64,000 nucleotides of DNA from Bacteroidota bacterium (GCA_016715945.1 JADJXJ010000003.1:372001-436000), one strand, 5' to 3'; shown: positions 45,693 to 55,127, counted from the first letter of the stretch. Made by a program: numbers and translations. Notes: generated by a model from the letters alone, not told the origin.

Positions 45693-47963
45693 TCAGAACT
45701 CGTCAGGGTTCGACCACTGGCGGATGTTCCGACGGGTGTCTTCGATGTCGCAATTGAATTCCACAGCCTGAAAACCTGCCGGACGCTCAAAGTCGCCCGT
45801 CGAGATGCGCAGCGAGGGATCGGCATAGATTTTTTTCATGTAAATGGCCCAGATGGGTAGGGCTGTATTTGCGCCCTGTCCCAGTTGCAACGACCTGAAA
45901 TGCACGCTCCGGTCTTCGGCTCCTGTCCAAACCCCGGTTACCAGGTCGGGCGTCAGGCCCATAAACCAGCCATCAGATTGATTTTGAGTGGTTCCGGTTT
46001 TGCCGGCTATCGGATTGCGCAGGTTGTACCTGCCGCGGAGCCGCATCCCGGTGCCGCTCTCAACCACCCCTTTCATCAATGCCACCATCTTGTATGCCGT
46101 CACTTCGTCGAGGGCTTCAGACTGCTCGGGCGAAAAACGTTCGATGACATTGCCGTTTTTGTCTTCGATGCGGGTGATAAAGTAGGGCTTGATATAGACG
46201 CCTTTGTTGGCGTAGGTGTTCATTGCACCTACCATTTCGTAGAGCGTGATCTCTGGCGTTCCGAGCGCTATGGCCGGAACGGGGTCGATGGGCGAAACTA
46301 CCCCCATCTTGCGGGCCATCTGTATCACCGATTCGGGCGGAAAGCGCTTGATCAGGTAGGCCGAAATCCAGTTGTTCGAGTTGGCCAGCGCCCATTTCAG
46401 CGTGACTTCCTCGCCAAGGCGGTCGTTGTTGGAATTCTTTGGTTCCCAAAACGTTCCGTCCCAAAGCTGAACACTGTAGGGGATATTGGGCACTTTGGTG
46501 CAGGGGGTGTATTCGCCTTCCTGCATGGCCAAAGTGTAAACAAAAGGTTTAAAGGTTGAACCCACCTGACGGCGTGCCTGTGTGGCATTGTCGAATTTGA
46601 AGTGGCGGTAATCAATGCCTCCTACGTAAGCCCGTACCTGACCGGTTCCGACATCCACCGACATGAGACTGCTTTGCAGGAATGATTTGTAATACCTTAT
46701 CGAATCCATCGGGGTCATGATGGTATCGCGATACCCGTTCCACGAAAATACCCGCATGCGTGTCGGGGTGTTGAAAGCCTTCTGAATAGAATCGTTGCTC
46801 ACCCCTGCCTGTTTCAGATAACGGTAACGGTCCGTACGCCGCATGGCAGTCTGCATGATTTTTTCAATTTCCTGCCTGGCTTCCGAGGGTGGAAAATCGA
46901 AAGGTGCATTGGGCTGTCCGCGCCAATGCCTGAAAAATGCGGGTTGAAGGTCGTTGGCCAGATGCTCACGCACAGCCTCCTCTGCATACCGTTGCATGCG
47001 TGAATCGATGGTGGTGTAAATCTTCAGGCCATCTTTGTAAATGTCGTAGTTCTTGCCGTTGCTCTTGTAATGTGTTTCGGTCCATTTGCGCATTTCCGAG
47101 CGCAGAAACTCCCTGAAATAGGTGGCACTGCCGGTGTTGTGGTCCATCAGGCCGAAATTCGACATATCGATGGGGGTATTGATGGCCTGTTGAAACTCCT
47201 CCTCGGTGATAAAGCCGTATTCCCTCATCTTGCTGATTACCAGGTTGCGACGCTGCAATGCCCGCTCGGGATTGCGAACCGGGCTGAAACGTGTGGGAGC
47301 ATTGACCACGCCAGCCATCAGGGCAGCCTCTTCGATGGTGAGCGAATCGGGTGTTTTGCCGAAAAACGTCATAGCTGCCGACTTGATACCAAAAGCATTG
47401 CTGCCATAGGGTACCGTATTGAGGTACATGGCCAGAATCTCCTCTTTCGAATAGCTTCGTTCAAGTTTGGCAGCTGTTATCCACTCCATGAATTTTCTGA
47501 GCACCAGCTGAATGAAGTTGAGGTCTTCATCGCGAGGAAAAAGATTTTTGGCCAGCTGCTGGGTGATGGTACTGCCACCTCCTTTACTGTTTCCTGTCAT
47601 CAAACCCCAGGCCACACGGAACAGGGCTTTCACATCGATGCCCGAGTGTTCGGTGAAACGTATGTCCTCAATGGCGAGAATGGCATTGACCATATGGGGC
47701 GAGAGCTCCCTGAACTGCACATTGGAGCGGTTTTCGATAAAAAAGGTGCCCAGAAGCACCCCGTCGGAGGAGATGATCTCTGAGGCCAGGTTGGTCTGAG
47801 GATTTTCAAGCTCCTCGAAGGTGGGCATCTTGCCCAGCCATCCGGCACTTATGGCAAAAAACAAGAGTATGACCAGCGTGAGTCCGGAAAAATATATCAT
47901 CCAGAACAATCCGACAGTGCCTTTGTCGGACGGGCTGGGTGCAGACTTTTTCTTTTGAACCAT
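45693..47963 (-). CDS. Bifunctional penicillin-binding protein 1A
   Basis: A 756-residue class A PBP: membrane anchor (residues 19-42), a GT51 glycosyltransferase domain with catalytic E99 in EDIRFTEHSGID and GGSTITQQLAKN, then a transpeptidase with S469-T-F-K472, an SNN motif and KTGTTQ. It polymerises and cross-links peptidoglycan in the periplasm. It is the last gene of the holB-ricT-gldH-pbp1A order, 14 bp after gldH, a neighbourhood I recognise from other Bacteroidota. It converges with iadA only 3 bp apart. Confidence 0.95.
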   Translation of the reverse strand: MVQKKKSAPSPSDKGTVGLFWMIYFSGLTLVILLFFAISAGWLGKMPTFEELENPQTNLASEIISSDGVLLGTFFIENRSNVQFRELSPHMVNAILAIEDIRFTEHSGIDVKALFRVAWGLMTGNSKGGGSTITQQLAKNLFPRDEDLNFIQLVLRKFMEWITAAKLERSYSKEEILAMYLNTVPYGSNAFGIKSAAMTFFGKTPDSLTIEEAALMAGVVNAPTRFSPVRNPERALQRRNLVISKMREYGFITEEEFQQAINTPIDMSNFGLMDHNTGSATYFREFLRSEMRKWTETHYKSNGKNYDIYKDGLKIYTTIDSRMQRYAEEAVREHLANDLQPAFFRHWRGQPNAPFDFPPSEARQEIEKIMQTAMRRTDRYRYLKQAGVSNDSIQKAFNTPTRMRVFSWNGYRDTIMTPMDSIRYYKSFLQSSLMSVDVGTGQVRAYVGGIDYRHFKFDNATQARRQVGSTFKPFVYTLAMQEGEYTPCTKVPNIPYSVQLWDGTFWEPKNSNNDRLGEEVTLKWALANSNNWISAYLIKRFPPESVIQMARKMGVVSPIDPVPAIALGTPEITLYEMVGAMNTYANKGVYIKPYFITRIEDKNGNVIERFSPEQSEALDEVTAYKMVALMKGVVESGTGMRLRGRYNLRNPIAGKTGTTQNQSDGWFMGLTPDLVTGVWTGAEDRSVHFRSLQLGQGANTALPIWAIYMKKIYADPSLRISTGDFERPAGFQAVEFNCDIEDTRRNIRQWSNPDEF

Positions 47964-47977
47964 AGAATAGTGTGATG

Positions 47978-48454
47978 TCAGATCGGATTACGTTCAATGC
48001 GCAGGCCGGCATCGGTTATGCCAAACAGCAAAGTGTCGCGCATGCCTTGTTCCAGATAAAACACATAGGTGCCCGGCAACGGGAACTTCAGCCTGTTGTG
48101 CAATGGAATGAGATGTTGGCGGTACAATCCCGTGCCTTTGCCAAACCAGCGACCTGTGGGATCGGCCAACTGGCATTCGATGGTATCGCGTGTGATGTTG
48201 CCGTTGGGCATGCGTGTCTGCAGGAAAAGAAACAGATTGGCATACGGATAGTCCAAATGATTGCGCAGGTGCAGCAGGATGCGATAGGTTGAAGTGGTGT
48301 CGCTGATGCTGGCCTCGAAACGCAGTTTGTTCGAGGCAGCCCATTCGTGGCCACCTGTAGATTGCACAGCCTCGAACACGGCCCTGTCGGAACATGCCGG
48401 CAGGGCAACAGAAAATATAGCGAATAACAGAAACAGTTTGAAGCGTTTAGGCAT
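47978..48454 (-). CDS. gldH: Gliding motility lipoprotein GldH
   Basis: A 158-residue lipoprotein (lipobox ALPAC). It has the GldH features LHLRNHLDYPYANLFLFLQT, ADPTGRWFGKGTGL and the C-terminal TYVFYLEQGMRDTLLFGITDAGLRIE. In Flavobacterium it is needed for gliding and works with the T9SS. Presence also in non-gliding Bacteroidota shows a wider role. It overlaps ricT by 8 bp and is followed closely by pbp1A. Confidence 0.94.
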   Translation of the reverse strand: MPKRFKLFLLFAIFSVALPACSDRAVFEAVQSTGGHEWAASNKLRFEASISDTTSTYRILLHLRNHLDYPYANLFLFLQTRMPNGNITRDTIECQLADPTGRWFGKGTGLYRQHLIPLHNRLKFPLPGTYVFYLEQGMRDTLLFGITDAGLRIERNPI

Positions 48455-49607
48455 TGCGGCGGTTATTCCTGTTTTTCCTGGGCTTGTTGGTTTTGGGCTC
48501 GTCGAAGCGCGTAAGGTCGCCTTCCAGCCCTACCACCGGTACTTCCAGTGCCTGCACATCTTTGATAAAGGCAAAGTCTTCGAGTTTTTCGGGCATGACT
48601 CCATTGCGGTTCATGTCGGAAATGTTTTTCACCTGTTCCACCGGTATAGCCATGATGTTCGACCGGTCGTTGGTATAGGCAAACCACATCAGGCCTTTGA
48701 AGATGTCGCTTTTCTGGTGCACGGCATCGCCTTTTTGTGTGCGCAAAACGGTGCGTTCGTCCGGAAATTGTTCGTAAGCCTCGGCATAAGCCGGATATTC
48801 GTAGTTGATGCAGCATTTCAGTTTGCCGCACAATCCGGCCAGCTTCTGCGGATTGGGCGAAAGCTGTTGTACCCTGGCGGCGTAGGTGCCCACCGATTTG
48901 AAGTCGGTCATCCACGAAGCGCAGCAAAGCTCGCGGCCGCAGGGACCAATGCCGCCCAGCTTGGCCGATTCCTGCCGCATACCTATCTGGCGCATCTCGA
49001 CCCTGATGCGGAATTCCTCGGCCATGCGTTTGATCAGCTCCCTGAAGTCCACACGATCCTCGGCAGTGTAGTAAAAGATAGCTTTTGAACGGTCGCCCTG
49101 ATATTCCACATCGTTGAGCTTCATTTCGAGGCCGAGCTCCATGGCCAGCTCACGGGTGCGTTTCAGATGCGGCCCTTCGAGCTCTATGGCTTTCATCCAT
49201 TTTTCGATGTCGCCGGCTTTGGCATGACGATACACCTTGCGCAACTGACTCACATCAGTATTGTCGCGTTTGCGTCTGAACTGGAGGAGTGCGGTTTCAC
49301 CCGTGAGCGATACGATGCCGATGTCGTGGCCGGTGGCGGCTTCAACAGCCACAATCTCACCTTCTTTCAGCTTGAGGTCGGGGGCGTGGCTGAAAAAATC
49401 CTTATGGTCGTTTTTAAAACGCACCTCTACCACACCGGGAGTGTCTTCTTTTTTAGGGGTCTCATAGCCTTTCAGCCAGTTGGTGGCGCTCAGCTTGCAG
49501 CAGCTTTGCTGAAAACCAGCTCCTTTATTGCCGCCACTGGCGCCTACCCGGCAGCATCCACGGTTTTGTTCGCTGCCTTCCTGATTGGGTTGATATGTCT
49601 GAAACAT
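48447..49607 (-). CDS. ricT: PSP1-domain protein RicT
   Basis: A 386-residue protein. A Cys-rich N-terminus (GCCRVG...SCC) precedes the PSP1 domain (about 60-250: VVEVRFKNDHKDFF, EGIVAVE-like strands, RIEMRQIG-like segment EMRQIGMRQESAKLGGIGPC). The cluster ligands are in GPCGRELCCASW and GLCGKLKCCINYE. The C-terminal tail is Lys/Arg/Asn rich. RicT (YaaT) in Bacillus is part of a complex with iron-sulfur clusters that tunes RNA processing and phosphorelay. Its role in Bacteroidota is less clear. Co-transcribed with gldH (8-bp overlap). Confidence 0.93.
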   Translation of the reverse strand: MFQTYQPNQEGSEQNRGCCRVGASGGNKGAGFQQSCCKLSATNWLKGYETPKKEDTPGVVEVRFKNDHKDFFSHAPDLKLKEGEIVAVEAATGHDIGIVSLTGETALLQFRRKRDNTDVSQLRKVYRHAKAGDIEKWMKAIELEGPHLKRTRELAMELGLEMKLNDVEYQGDRSKAIFYYTAEDRVDFRELIKRMAEEFRIRVEMRQIGMRQESAKLGGIGPCGRELCCASWMTDFKSVGTYAARVQQLSPNPQKLAGLCGKLKCCINYEYPAYAEAYEQFPDERTVLRTQKGDAVHQKSDIFKGLMWFAYTNDRSNIMAIPVEQVKNISDMNRNGVMPEKLEDFAFIKDVQALEVPVVGLEGDLTRFDEPKTNKPRKNRNNRRNA

Positions 49608-49730
49608 GAATGATAAACGCGGTTAAGGTTAATAATAAGTCTGATATATATGGATAATTTCAAATTCAACCCGCAAAAGTAATTCATTTTCCGTACTTTG
49701 CCTGCAGCTGTCGGGTGGAGCATGCTTTTC

Positions 49731-50867
49731 TCAGACACCTCGCCCGATAAGGCGTGCCAGCCTGAAGCTCAGGCTGCTCAGCAGCAAGGAGGTGTTGGCG
49801 TTGCGTTCCACATGGCGTATGCTTTCTTCCAGCAGAAAGGCCACTTCCGACACATCGGCACGGCCAACGGCCCGCGCAAAGCGTGTCACAAACTCCTGCT
49901 CCCCGCCTGCTGCCGATACCATTTCCGGCTGACCCTGCTGAATGAGCAGCACAAAGCGGAAGATGCGCAATCCGTATTCGAGCATGGCTTTGATGCGTTC
50001 GCGCCCCATGCCTGCCGTGTTGTTGGCAAAGTCAATTATTTCGGCGTATTTGTGGTCGAAACAAAGGCGCATCCACAGCCTGAACTGTTCCATCTGCTGC
50101 AGGCGTTCGTCGGGCTGGCTGGCCAGCATCCTGGCTGTGAGCAGGTTGCCGTCCGACAGCAGGGCAAGCTGCGTGCTTTCGTCTGCGCTCAATTGAAAGT
50201 TGTTCGAAAGATAAGCCTCAAGATCCGACTGCGCAATGCGTGGAACTTTTACCTGATAACAGCGCGAACGAATGGTAGGCAACACCTGCTCGGGATTTTC
50301 GGCCACCAGCAGAAATACCGTGTTGGCAGGAGGTTCTTCCAGGTTTTTCAGCAGTTTGTTCGCCGCAGTGGGATGCAGCTTTTCGGGCATCCAGATGACA
50401 AATGCGCTGAAATTGCCTTCGAAGGGCTTGAATCCAAGCAAACGGTTTATCTCCGATGCATCGCGCACAAACAGGGTGCCTTGCTTGTTTTCGACACCAA
50501 GGTAATCGTACCAGTCGTTGATATCGGGATAGCCCTGACATGCAGCAATATATGTGCGCCATTCATCGGCATACAGCTTCGACTCGGGATCTTTCTTTAC
50601 TTTCTTTGTGGTAGTGGTCGGAAAGAAAAAATGCACATCAGGGTGCGCCAGCTTGTTGATTTTTACACACGAGGGGCAGGTGCCGCAGCTGTCGTCATGG
50701 CTTCGGTTGGCGCAATTTAAGTATTGCACATAGGACAGGGCCAGGGCGTATTTGCCGTTGCCGGGTGGGCCAAAAAAAAGCTGGGCATGCGGAATGCGTC
50801 CGTTACGGATGGTTTGTATGAGCTGTTGCCGGGCTTCCTGTTGCCCGATGATATCGGCAAAACGCAT
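49731..50867 (-). CDS. holB: DNA polymerase III subunit delta'
   Basis: A 378-residue clamp-loader subunit. Walker A region FFGPPGNGKYALA lies near residue 32, a zinc module of four cysteines (CANRSHDDSCGTCPSC) near 51-66, and TIRSRCYQV with the sensor Arg near 200. An inserted stretch with KKVKKDPESKLYADEWR follows the zinc module, as in other Bacteroidota. It loads the beta clamp together with gamma/tau and delta. First gene of the minus-strand group; a 123-bp gap with no gene separates it from ricT. Confidence 0.94.
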   Translation of the reverse strand: MRFADIIGQQEARQQLIQTIRNGRIPHAQLFFGPPGNGKYALALSYVQYLNCANRSHDDSCGTCPSCVKINKLAHPDVHFFFPTTTTKKVKKDPESKLYADEWRTYIAACQGYPDINDWYDYLGVENKQGTLFVRDASEINRLLGFKPFEGNFSAFVIWMPEKLHPTAANKLLKNLEEPPANTVFLLVAENPEQVLPTIRSRCYQVKVPRIAQSDLEAYLSNNFQLSADESTQLALLSDGNLLTARMLASQPDERLQQMEQFRLWMRLCFDHKYAEIIDFANNTAGMGRERIKAMLEYGLRIFRFVLLIQQGQPEMVSAAGGEQEFVTRFARAVGRADVSEVAFLLEESIRHVERNANTSLLLSSLSFRLARLIGRGV

Positions 50868-50918
50868 GATCGTCGGCTTTCCGGAAACAAAATTACACTT
50901 TAGGAGATGCCGGGGAAT

Positions 50919-50948
50919 AAAAAAGCCGGCTTCATAGTGCCGGCTTTT
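50919..50948 (-). terminator. Terminator after the lipoprotein gene at 51.0-52.1 kb
   Basis: AAAAGCCGGC/GCCGGCTTTT forms a 10-bp stem around an 8-nt loop. On the minus strand it is followed by TTTTTTATT. It lies 17 bp after the lipoprotein stop and upstream of holB, so it keeps the two transcripts apart. Confidence 0.85.
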
Positions 50949-50965
50949 ACGGAAGTGAATTATTT

Positions 50966-52090
50966 CTATCTGAACTTCAGCACTTTGTATCCTTCCCCTT
51001 CAAGAATGTTATCGAGCCATTCGTAAGTACCGTCATTGTAAACCAGCGCTAGGCTGGGGTACTTGCTGCCATCGTCGGGATCGGTGTAAAGCTTCATCTG
51101 AATTTTGCCAATCTGCCCGTTGAGCTCGGTCTGAATCACCTTGATGTCGATCTTGGAGTTCAGATAGTTGAAATCGTAATTGGTGCCGCCCTGCTGTTCA
51201 ATCTGGGTGATGTGGTCGTCAATGGCTTTGGGATAGATAAGTCCGTCGAATTTCAGGGGTTTAACCAGATAATATCCGGTCACTTTTTCTACCTCTTCTT
51301 TGTCCGAAGTGTAGGTGATCTTGAGGCTGTGCCCCATCAGTTCGTCATTGCCTTTCTTGAAACTTTCGGTGGTTGTGTAATTGACTCCGCTGCCACTCAT
51401 CGACATATTCATGCTGTAGTCGGCCATGTTGCACGAAGCGCTCACTGCTGTGGGAGTACCGCTGTCAGTCAGGGTCGAATTGTAGCTGGCTGTCATCTGC
51501 GTCTGGTTGTTTATCTTGAGCGTTACGTCGGCCTTCACGGGCACAGCTTCCTGTTCTTTCACACCCCGGTTTGCCTTGGTGTCGTAGGTAATTATCTTGT
51601 ACACAAGATTGTCAATGGTCAGCACGGCATTGTTTTGCATCTGCATATAGGCAGCATCATCGGCCGGATAACTGAATTCGAGCTTGGTGGTGCTGCTTTG
51701 CACAAGGTCGAACGTCTGAGTGCTGAAGTTGTAGGCGTAAATGCCATACTCACCTTCCACCTTGTTAGGCGAAAAGATAGGCTTGATTGAAGGATCTCTG
51801 AAGGACTCCATCAGAAGGGCAAGGTGTATCCTGCCGGGTTTTTCTATCTGCCGGCGTAGGTTGGCGGCAGCTTTTTTGCCGTCCATCAGTTCCGACATGT
51901 ACATAAGCGATTGTGCGGCAGGGGTTTCAAGAACAGCATCCATATTTGTGACCACAGCCTGGGTTGCGTTCCTGATCTCCACTTTGGCCTGGTCGGCCGG
52001 GAGCTCGCTGATCTTTTTGTCTTTGTTGCACGAAACAATGGCAAGCATTGCGGCTAGCAGGACTGCCAAACGAAAAAATGTCGTTTTCAT
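50966..52090 (-). CDS. Lipoprotein of unknown function
   Basis: A 374-residue protein with a lipoprotein signal (lipobox AIVSC, Cys at residue 21). The rest is soluble and beta-rich, with no motif I recognise. Segments such as EGEYGIYAYNFSTQTFDLVQ, LEFSYPADD and two long strands around VTLKINNQTQMTASYNSTL suggest a beta-sandwich or barrel-like lipid-binding fold. The start at 52090 is preferred over an upstream Met at 52201, because the signal peptide begins there and the upstream stretch is low-quality coding. Single-gene unit with its own terminator, divergent from the YiiX-like gene. Confidence 0.72.
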   Translation of the reverse strand: MKTTFFRLAVLLAAMLAIVSCNKDKKISELPADQAKVEIRNATQAVVTNMDAVLETPAAQSLMYMSELMDGKKAAANLRRQIEKPGRIHLALLMESFRDPSIKPIFSPNKVEGEYGIYAYNFSTQTFDLVQSSTTKLEFSYPADDAAYMQMQNNAVLTIDNLVYKIITYDTKANRGVKEQEAVPVKADVTLKINNQTQMTASYNSTLTDSGTPTAVSASCNMADYSMNMSMSGSGVNYTTTESFKKGNDELMGHSLKITYTSDKEEVEKVTGYYLVKPLKFDGLIYPKAIDDHITQIEQQGGTNYDFNYLNSKIDIKVIQTELNGQIGKIQMKLYTDPDDGSKYPSLALVYNDGTYEWLDNILEGEGYKVLKFR

Positions 52091-52193
52091 ATGATTTGGT
52101 TTTGGGTTGCTATGATTCTTTCTATCAAAGGTACGCTTAATCGAAGCCTTTTGGGTTATATTTGTTAAGAAAAATTTAAAAGGAGATGCCCTG

Positions 52194-52955
52194 ATGTCCA
52201 TTCAGGTTGCAAGCGAAACATGCGCATTGAAAAGCATAATGATCATTTTGTCAGTGTTCACCATGCTTTCATGCGTTAGGCCTGATGAAACTACACATCA
52301 ACCGGCAAAGGAAGTTGCGGGAAAAAACTTTGCCAAAGAAGGTTTGGATGAGTTTCTACCAGGCGACATCATCGTGCGTCCGAATGCCAATTATCTGCCG
52401 GGCACCGCACGTGTGCCTTCGGGCTTTATGTTCGGACATGCAGCATTTGTAGTAAAAGGTTTCAAATCGGATGATACCGACAGCCTGCTTGCCAACACCA
52501 TCATCATTGAGTCGATGGCACGCGATGTGCAGCCGGGGTTTCAGGTGCGCGAGGTGCCGGCACTTGTTCACCACAACCGCGATGCGTTCAACAACACCAA
52601 TTTTTCATCTCGGTATGCCGGAAACCGCTATCGCCTCCGCCTGTCGTGGACGGACGACGAGCTGGAGCGTCTCATGACTTTTCTGCGCGAGCAAAAAGGC
52701 GACCTCAGCACCTGGAATGCCGCCAAACGTTTTCCCGGCCATCCTTTCGCCGACAGCCTGGTACGTGCAGGCCTGCGCAAAAACTGGGCCGACAACAACC
52801 ATTGGTATTGTTCGTTGCTGGTGTGGCAGGCGGTGTATTTTGTGAAAGGTATCGACCTTGATGTCAATGGTGGTTATATGGTTTATCCCAACGACCTGAT
52901 TGCCAGCCCGTATTTTGATAATACAAACGGACGCATCGGACGGGCAAGGTTTTAA
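52194..52955 (+). CDS. YiiX-like permuted papain-fold cysteine hydrolase, lipoprotein
   Basis: A 253-residue protein with a lipoprotein signal (lipobox FTMLSC). The order LPGDIIVR, FMFGHAAFVVKGF (His codon at 52437), IIIESMA and later HWYCSLLVWQAVYF (Cys codon at 52809), followed by YPNDLIASP, is the circularly permuted NlpC/P60 arrangement of YiiX/YebB-type proteins: His first, Cys later. Such enzymes cut amide or ester bonds in peptidoglycan or lipids. The lipid anchor places it in the envelope. An ATG at 52239 is an alternative start that keeps the signal. Confidence 0.78.
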   Translation: MSIQVASETCALKSIMIILSVFTMLSCVRPDETTHQPAKEVAGKNFAKEGLDEFLPGDIIVRPNANYLPGTARVPSGFMFGHAAFVVKGFKSDDTDSLLANTIIIESMARDVQPGFQVREVPALVHHNRDAFNNTNFSSRYAGNRYRLRLSWTDDELERLMTFLREQKGDLSTWNAAKRFPGHPFADSLVRAGLRKNWADNNHWYCSLLVWQAVYFVKGIDLDVNGGYMVYPNDLIASPYFDNTNGRIGRARF

Positions 52956-52962
52956 AAGATTA

Positions 52963-53937
52963 TCAAATGTGGCGCAGTTTCATGCGCAGCAGGTTCCGGA
53001 TGCTTTTCATCAGTGCTTCAAGCTCAATGCGTTCGCCGTTTTCGAACAAAACGACCGGATTGATGTGGTCTTTTTCAGCCGTTTCTGTCAACACAATGTC
53101 TGCCAGATGATACCCGCTTCGGTCGTAAATGGCGATATGGTTATCCTGATTGAAATCGCGCACAAAATACATGGGGTCGTAGGTGTGAAAACCCCGCTCC
53201 CCCTTCAGGTCGATCCGGATTGGGAACACATTGACCGAGAGGCTCTTCCTGCCAAACTGAAACTGCTGATCCTGGGTCAGATTAACCATTGACCGAAATC
53301 TGACCTCGAGCTTTTCTGTTTGGGCCTCGGTAATGTTGAGTTCGGCCCTCACATGGCTGTTTTTCTTCCGGAAACTTGTCTTCAGGCTGATGCGGATTTC
53401 AAAAGCGCCCGTTCTGATGCGCGAAGCAACCGACTCAGGAAGTTCATGTTTCAGGCTGGCCTGGTGTGAAACATCCAGCAATATCGTGCCTGAGGCGGTA
53501 ACTATCCTGCACGAAAAAGCAAGCGGAAAGTCGTCCATGAGCAGCGATGGGGCCGTTTGCAACTGCTGAAGCTCAAACACAGCGAGCGAGTCGTCCCTGA
53601 AACGGTAGGGGAACACCATGCGCAGCGGCATGCCCTGAGCTGTATCGGCTTTGACCGGCGAATTTTCCTCACTGACAGGAAACTTTTTTGCCAGCTCACT
53701 GACAAGATTTCCTGTTTCAATGGGCAATGGAGCATCTGTTTCGGTGAGTCGCATCAGCTCGCGCAGTGCCAACATGCCATGCGTTTCTGATATCCGTTTT
53801 GTCAGACCTGTGAGTTCGGTATCGGCAGCGCGGATCAGCTTTTCCGACTGCGCGCGGTCGGGCCGACGACCGCACGCGGCCAGCAACCATACTGATAAGG
53901 AGACGAATAGAACCGGGAAGTATAGTTTTATATTCAA
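52963..53937 (-). CDS. Lipoprotein of unknown function
   Basis: A 324-residue protein with lipobox LLAAC (Cys at residue 22). The N-terminal 60 residues look helical (AADTELTGLTKRISETHGML), the rest beta-rich. The C-terminal third contains YDPMYFVRDFNQDNHIAIYD, a segment with an EF-hand-like acidic spacing. No family recognised. Its start overlaps the stop of the cytidylate-kinase-like gene by 4 bp, so the two are translated together. Confidence 0.72.
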   Translation of the reverse strand: MNIKLYFPVLFVSLSVWLLAACGRRPDRAQSEKLIRAADTELTGLTKRISETHGMLALRELMRLTETDAPLPIETGNLVSELAKKFPVSEENSPVKADTAQGMPLRMVFPYRFRDDSLAVFELQQLQTAPSLLMDDFPLAFSCRIVTASGTILLDVSHQASLKHELPESVASRIRTGAFEIRISLKTSFRKKNSHVRAELNITEAQTEKLEVRFRSMVNLTQDQQFQFGRKSLSVNVFPIRIDLKGERGFHTYDPMYFVRDFNQDNHIAIYDRSGYHLADIVLTETAEKDHINPVVLFENGERIELEALMKSIRNLLRMKLRHI

Positions 53938-54617
53938 CTCTGATAGCGTTTGTTGATCAGGCCTGCAATCATTTCGGCAATCTCTTCGTCGTGTATGGCG
54001 GCATTGTTCAAAACCAGGTCGAACAACAGCTCGCTGAATGGTTTTCCGCTAAACTCCTCCAGCAGCCGGCGGCGCCTTTCGTCGGTGTCTTCAATCCATT
54101 TTTTGGCTGTTTTCCGGTCGATGTTCCTCTGGTTCATGATGCTTCGGATGCGCCAGTCGAGAGGTGCCACCAGCCGCACATGAAGTCCGTCGGGTATGCG
54201 GGCGGTGATGATGGCTCCCGCCCTTCCGACAATGATGACATGGCCGCGTTTTGCGGCCGATTCAATAAATTCGGCAATCTTTTTGCGCACCAGGCTGTCG
54301 CTCAGGTAGGCATGGTTTTCGATGGAGTGTAGAATTTCACTCAGATGGGAGCGCTTTTCGCCCGAGAGAATGCCCTTGACCTGTGCCGGATTGAGCTGCA
54401 TTTCGCGTGAGGCGTCTTCCAGAATTTCCTTCGAAACCAATTGCCATTTAATCGGGGTGTGCGCGTTGAGTTTTTGCTGAAGCAGGCGGGCAATATGCAG
54501 GCTATGGCACCCTGTTTCGCGCGAGATGGTCACAAAAGGCAGATGCCCGGATGGCATGGGCTCATCTTCTTTGATAAATTGCATCCGCCTGAGGTATTCT
54601 GTAAATACTGAACTCAT
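53934..54617 (-). CDS. Cytidylate kinase-like protein
   Basis: A 227-residue P-loop-type protein of the cytidylate kinase-like group. Near residue 27, FVTISRETGCHSLHIARLL replaces a canonical GxxGxGKS loop, as is usual in this family. VIIVGRAGAIITARIPDGLHVRLVAP lies near residues 130-155, followed by the lid-like segment RNIDRKTAKKWIEDTDERRRR. The natural substrate of this branch is not established. It is distinct from canonical Cmk. It is the upstream partner of a lipoprotein gene (4-bp overlap) and divergent from the zinc-ribbon gene. Confidence 0.85.
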   Translation of the reverse strand: MSSVFTEYLRRMQFIKEDEPMPSGHLPFVTISRETGCHSLHIARLLQQKLNAHTPIKWQLVSKEILEDASREMQLNPAQVKGILSGEKRSHLSEILHSIENHAYLSDSLVRKKIAEFIESAAKRGHVIIVGRAGAIITARIPDGLHVRLVAPLDWRIRSIMNQRNIDRKTAKKWIEDTDERRRRLLEEFSGKPFSELLFDLVLNNAAIHDEEIAEMIAGLINKRYQS

Positions 54618-54686
54618 GGCGCAAATTTTTCATAAAGTTACAACCGAACCAGGCCGAAACAACTTGCCCGAGATGGTTTTTTTTCG

Positions 54687-54694
54687 TAATTTTA
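54687..54694 (+). promoter_or_regulatory. -7-like promoter box of the zinc-ribbon gene
   Basis: TAATTTTA differs from TAnnTTTG at one position, after a T8 run, 17 bp before the ATG at 54712. GGAGG at 54705-54709 is one of the few Shine-Dalgarno-like sites in the window, although it lies only 2 bp from the ATG. Together they favour the short start. Confidence 0.45.
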
Positions 54695-54711
54695 CTCAAA
54701 ACCCGGAGGCC

Positions 54712-55110
54712 ATGGTTACCGATTATTTGTGTCCGCATTGCAATGGACATCTGTTGCTCAACAATTATCTAATTCTTACAGTGAAGCACGAGCCGGATCA
54801 GGCAATGCTGCTGCTGATGAATCCCGAACTGGGGAATTATCAGACCCTGCACCATCCGGCACATCACATCGAGGAAGGTAAGGCTTTTGAATTTTATTGC
54901 CCGATATGCCATCAGGAACTCAAAAGCGACCTCAATCCAAACCTTGTGATGGTGTTGATGAAGGAGGAAAACAGCAAGACCTTTGAGCTGCACTTTTCGC
55001 GCATTGCCGGGCAGAAAAGCACTTACAAAATCATGGGCAAGGAAGTGCAGACCTTCGGCATCGATGCTCCGCACTACCTCGATTTTATGCACCTGATCGA
55101 CATGAGCTGA
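54712..55110 (+). CDS. Small zinc-ribbon protein, function unknown
   Basis: A 132-residue cytosolic protein with two CxxC pairs, CPHC near residue 6 and CPIC near residue 65, spaced like a zinc ribbon or rubredoxin-like knuckle. Between them lies a beta-rich segment (LILTVKHEPDQAMLLLMNPE), and after them LNPNLVMVLMKEENSKTFELH. No family known to me. Longer frames upstream (from 54616 or 54526) would overlap the divergent kinase gene. The promoter-like box and GGAGG point to 54712. It converges with the aminopeptidase gene. Confidence 0.72.
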   Translation: MVTDYLCPHCNGHLLLNNYLILTVKHEPDQAMLLLMNPELGNYQTLHHPAHHIEEGKAFEFYCPICHQELKSDLNPNLVMVLMKEENSKTFELHFSRIAGQKSTYKIMGKEVQTFGIDAPHYLDFMHLIDMS

Positions 55111-55127
55111 GTGCAGCTGGCTAATTA

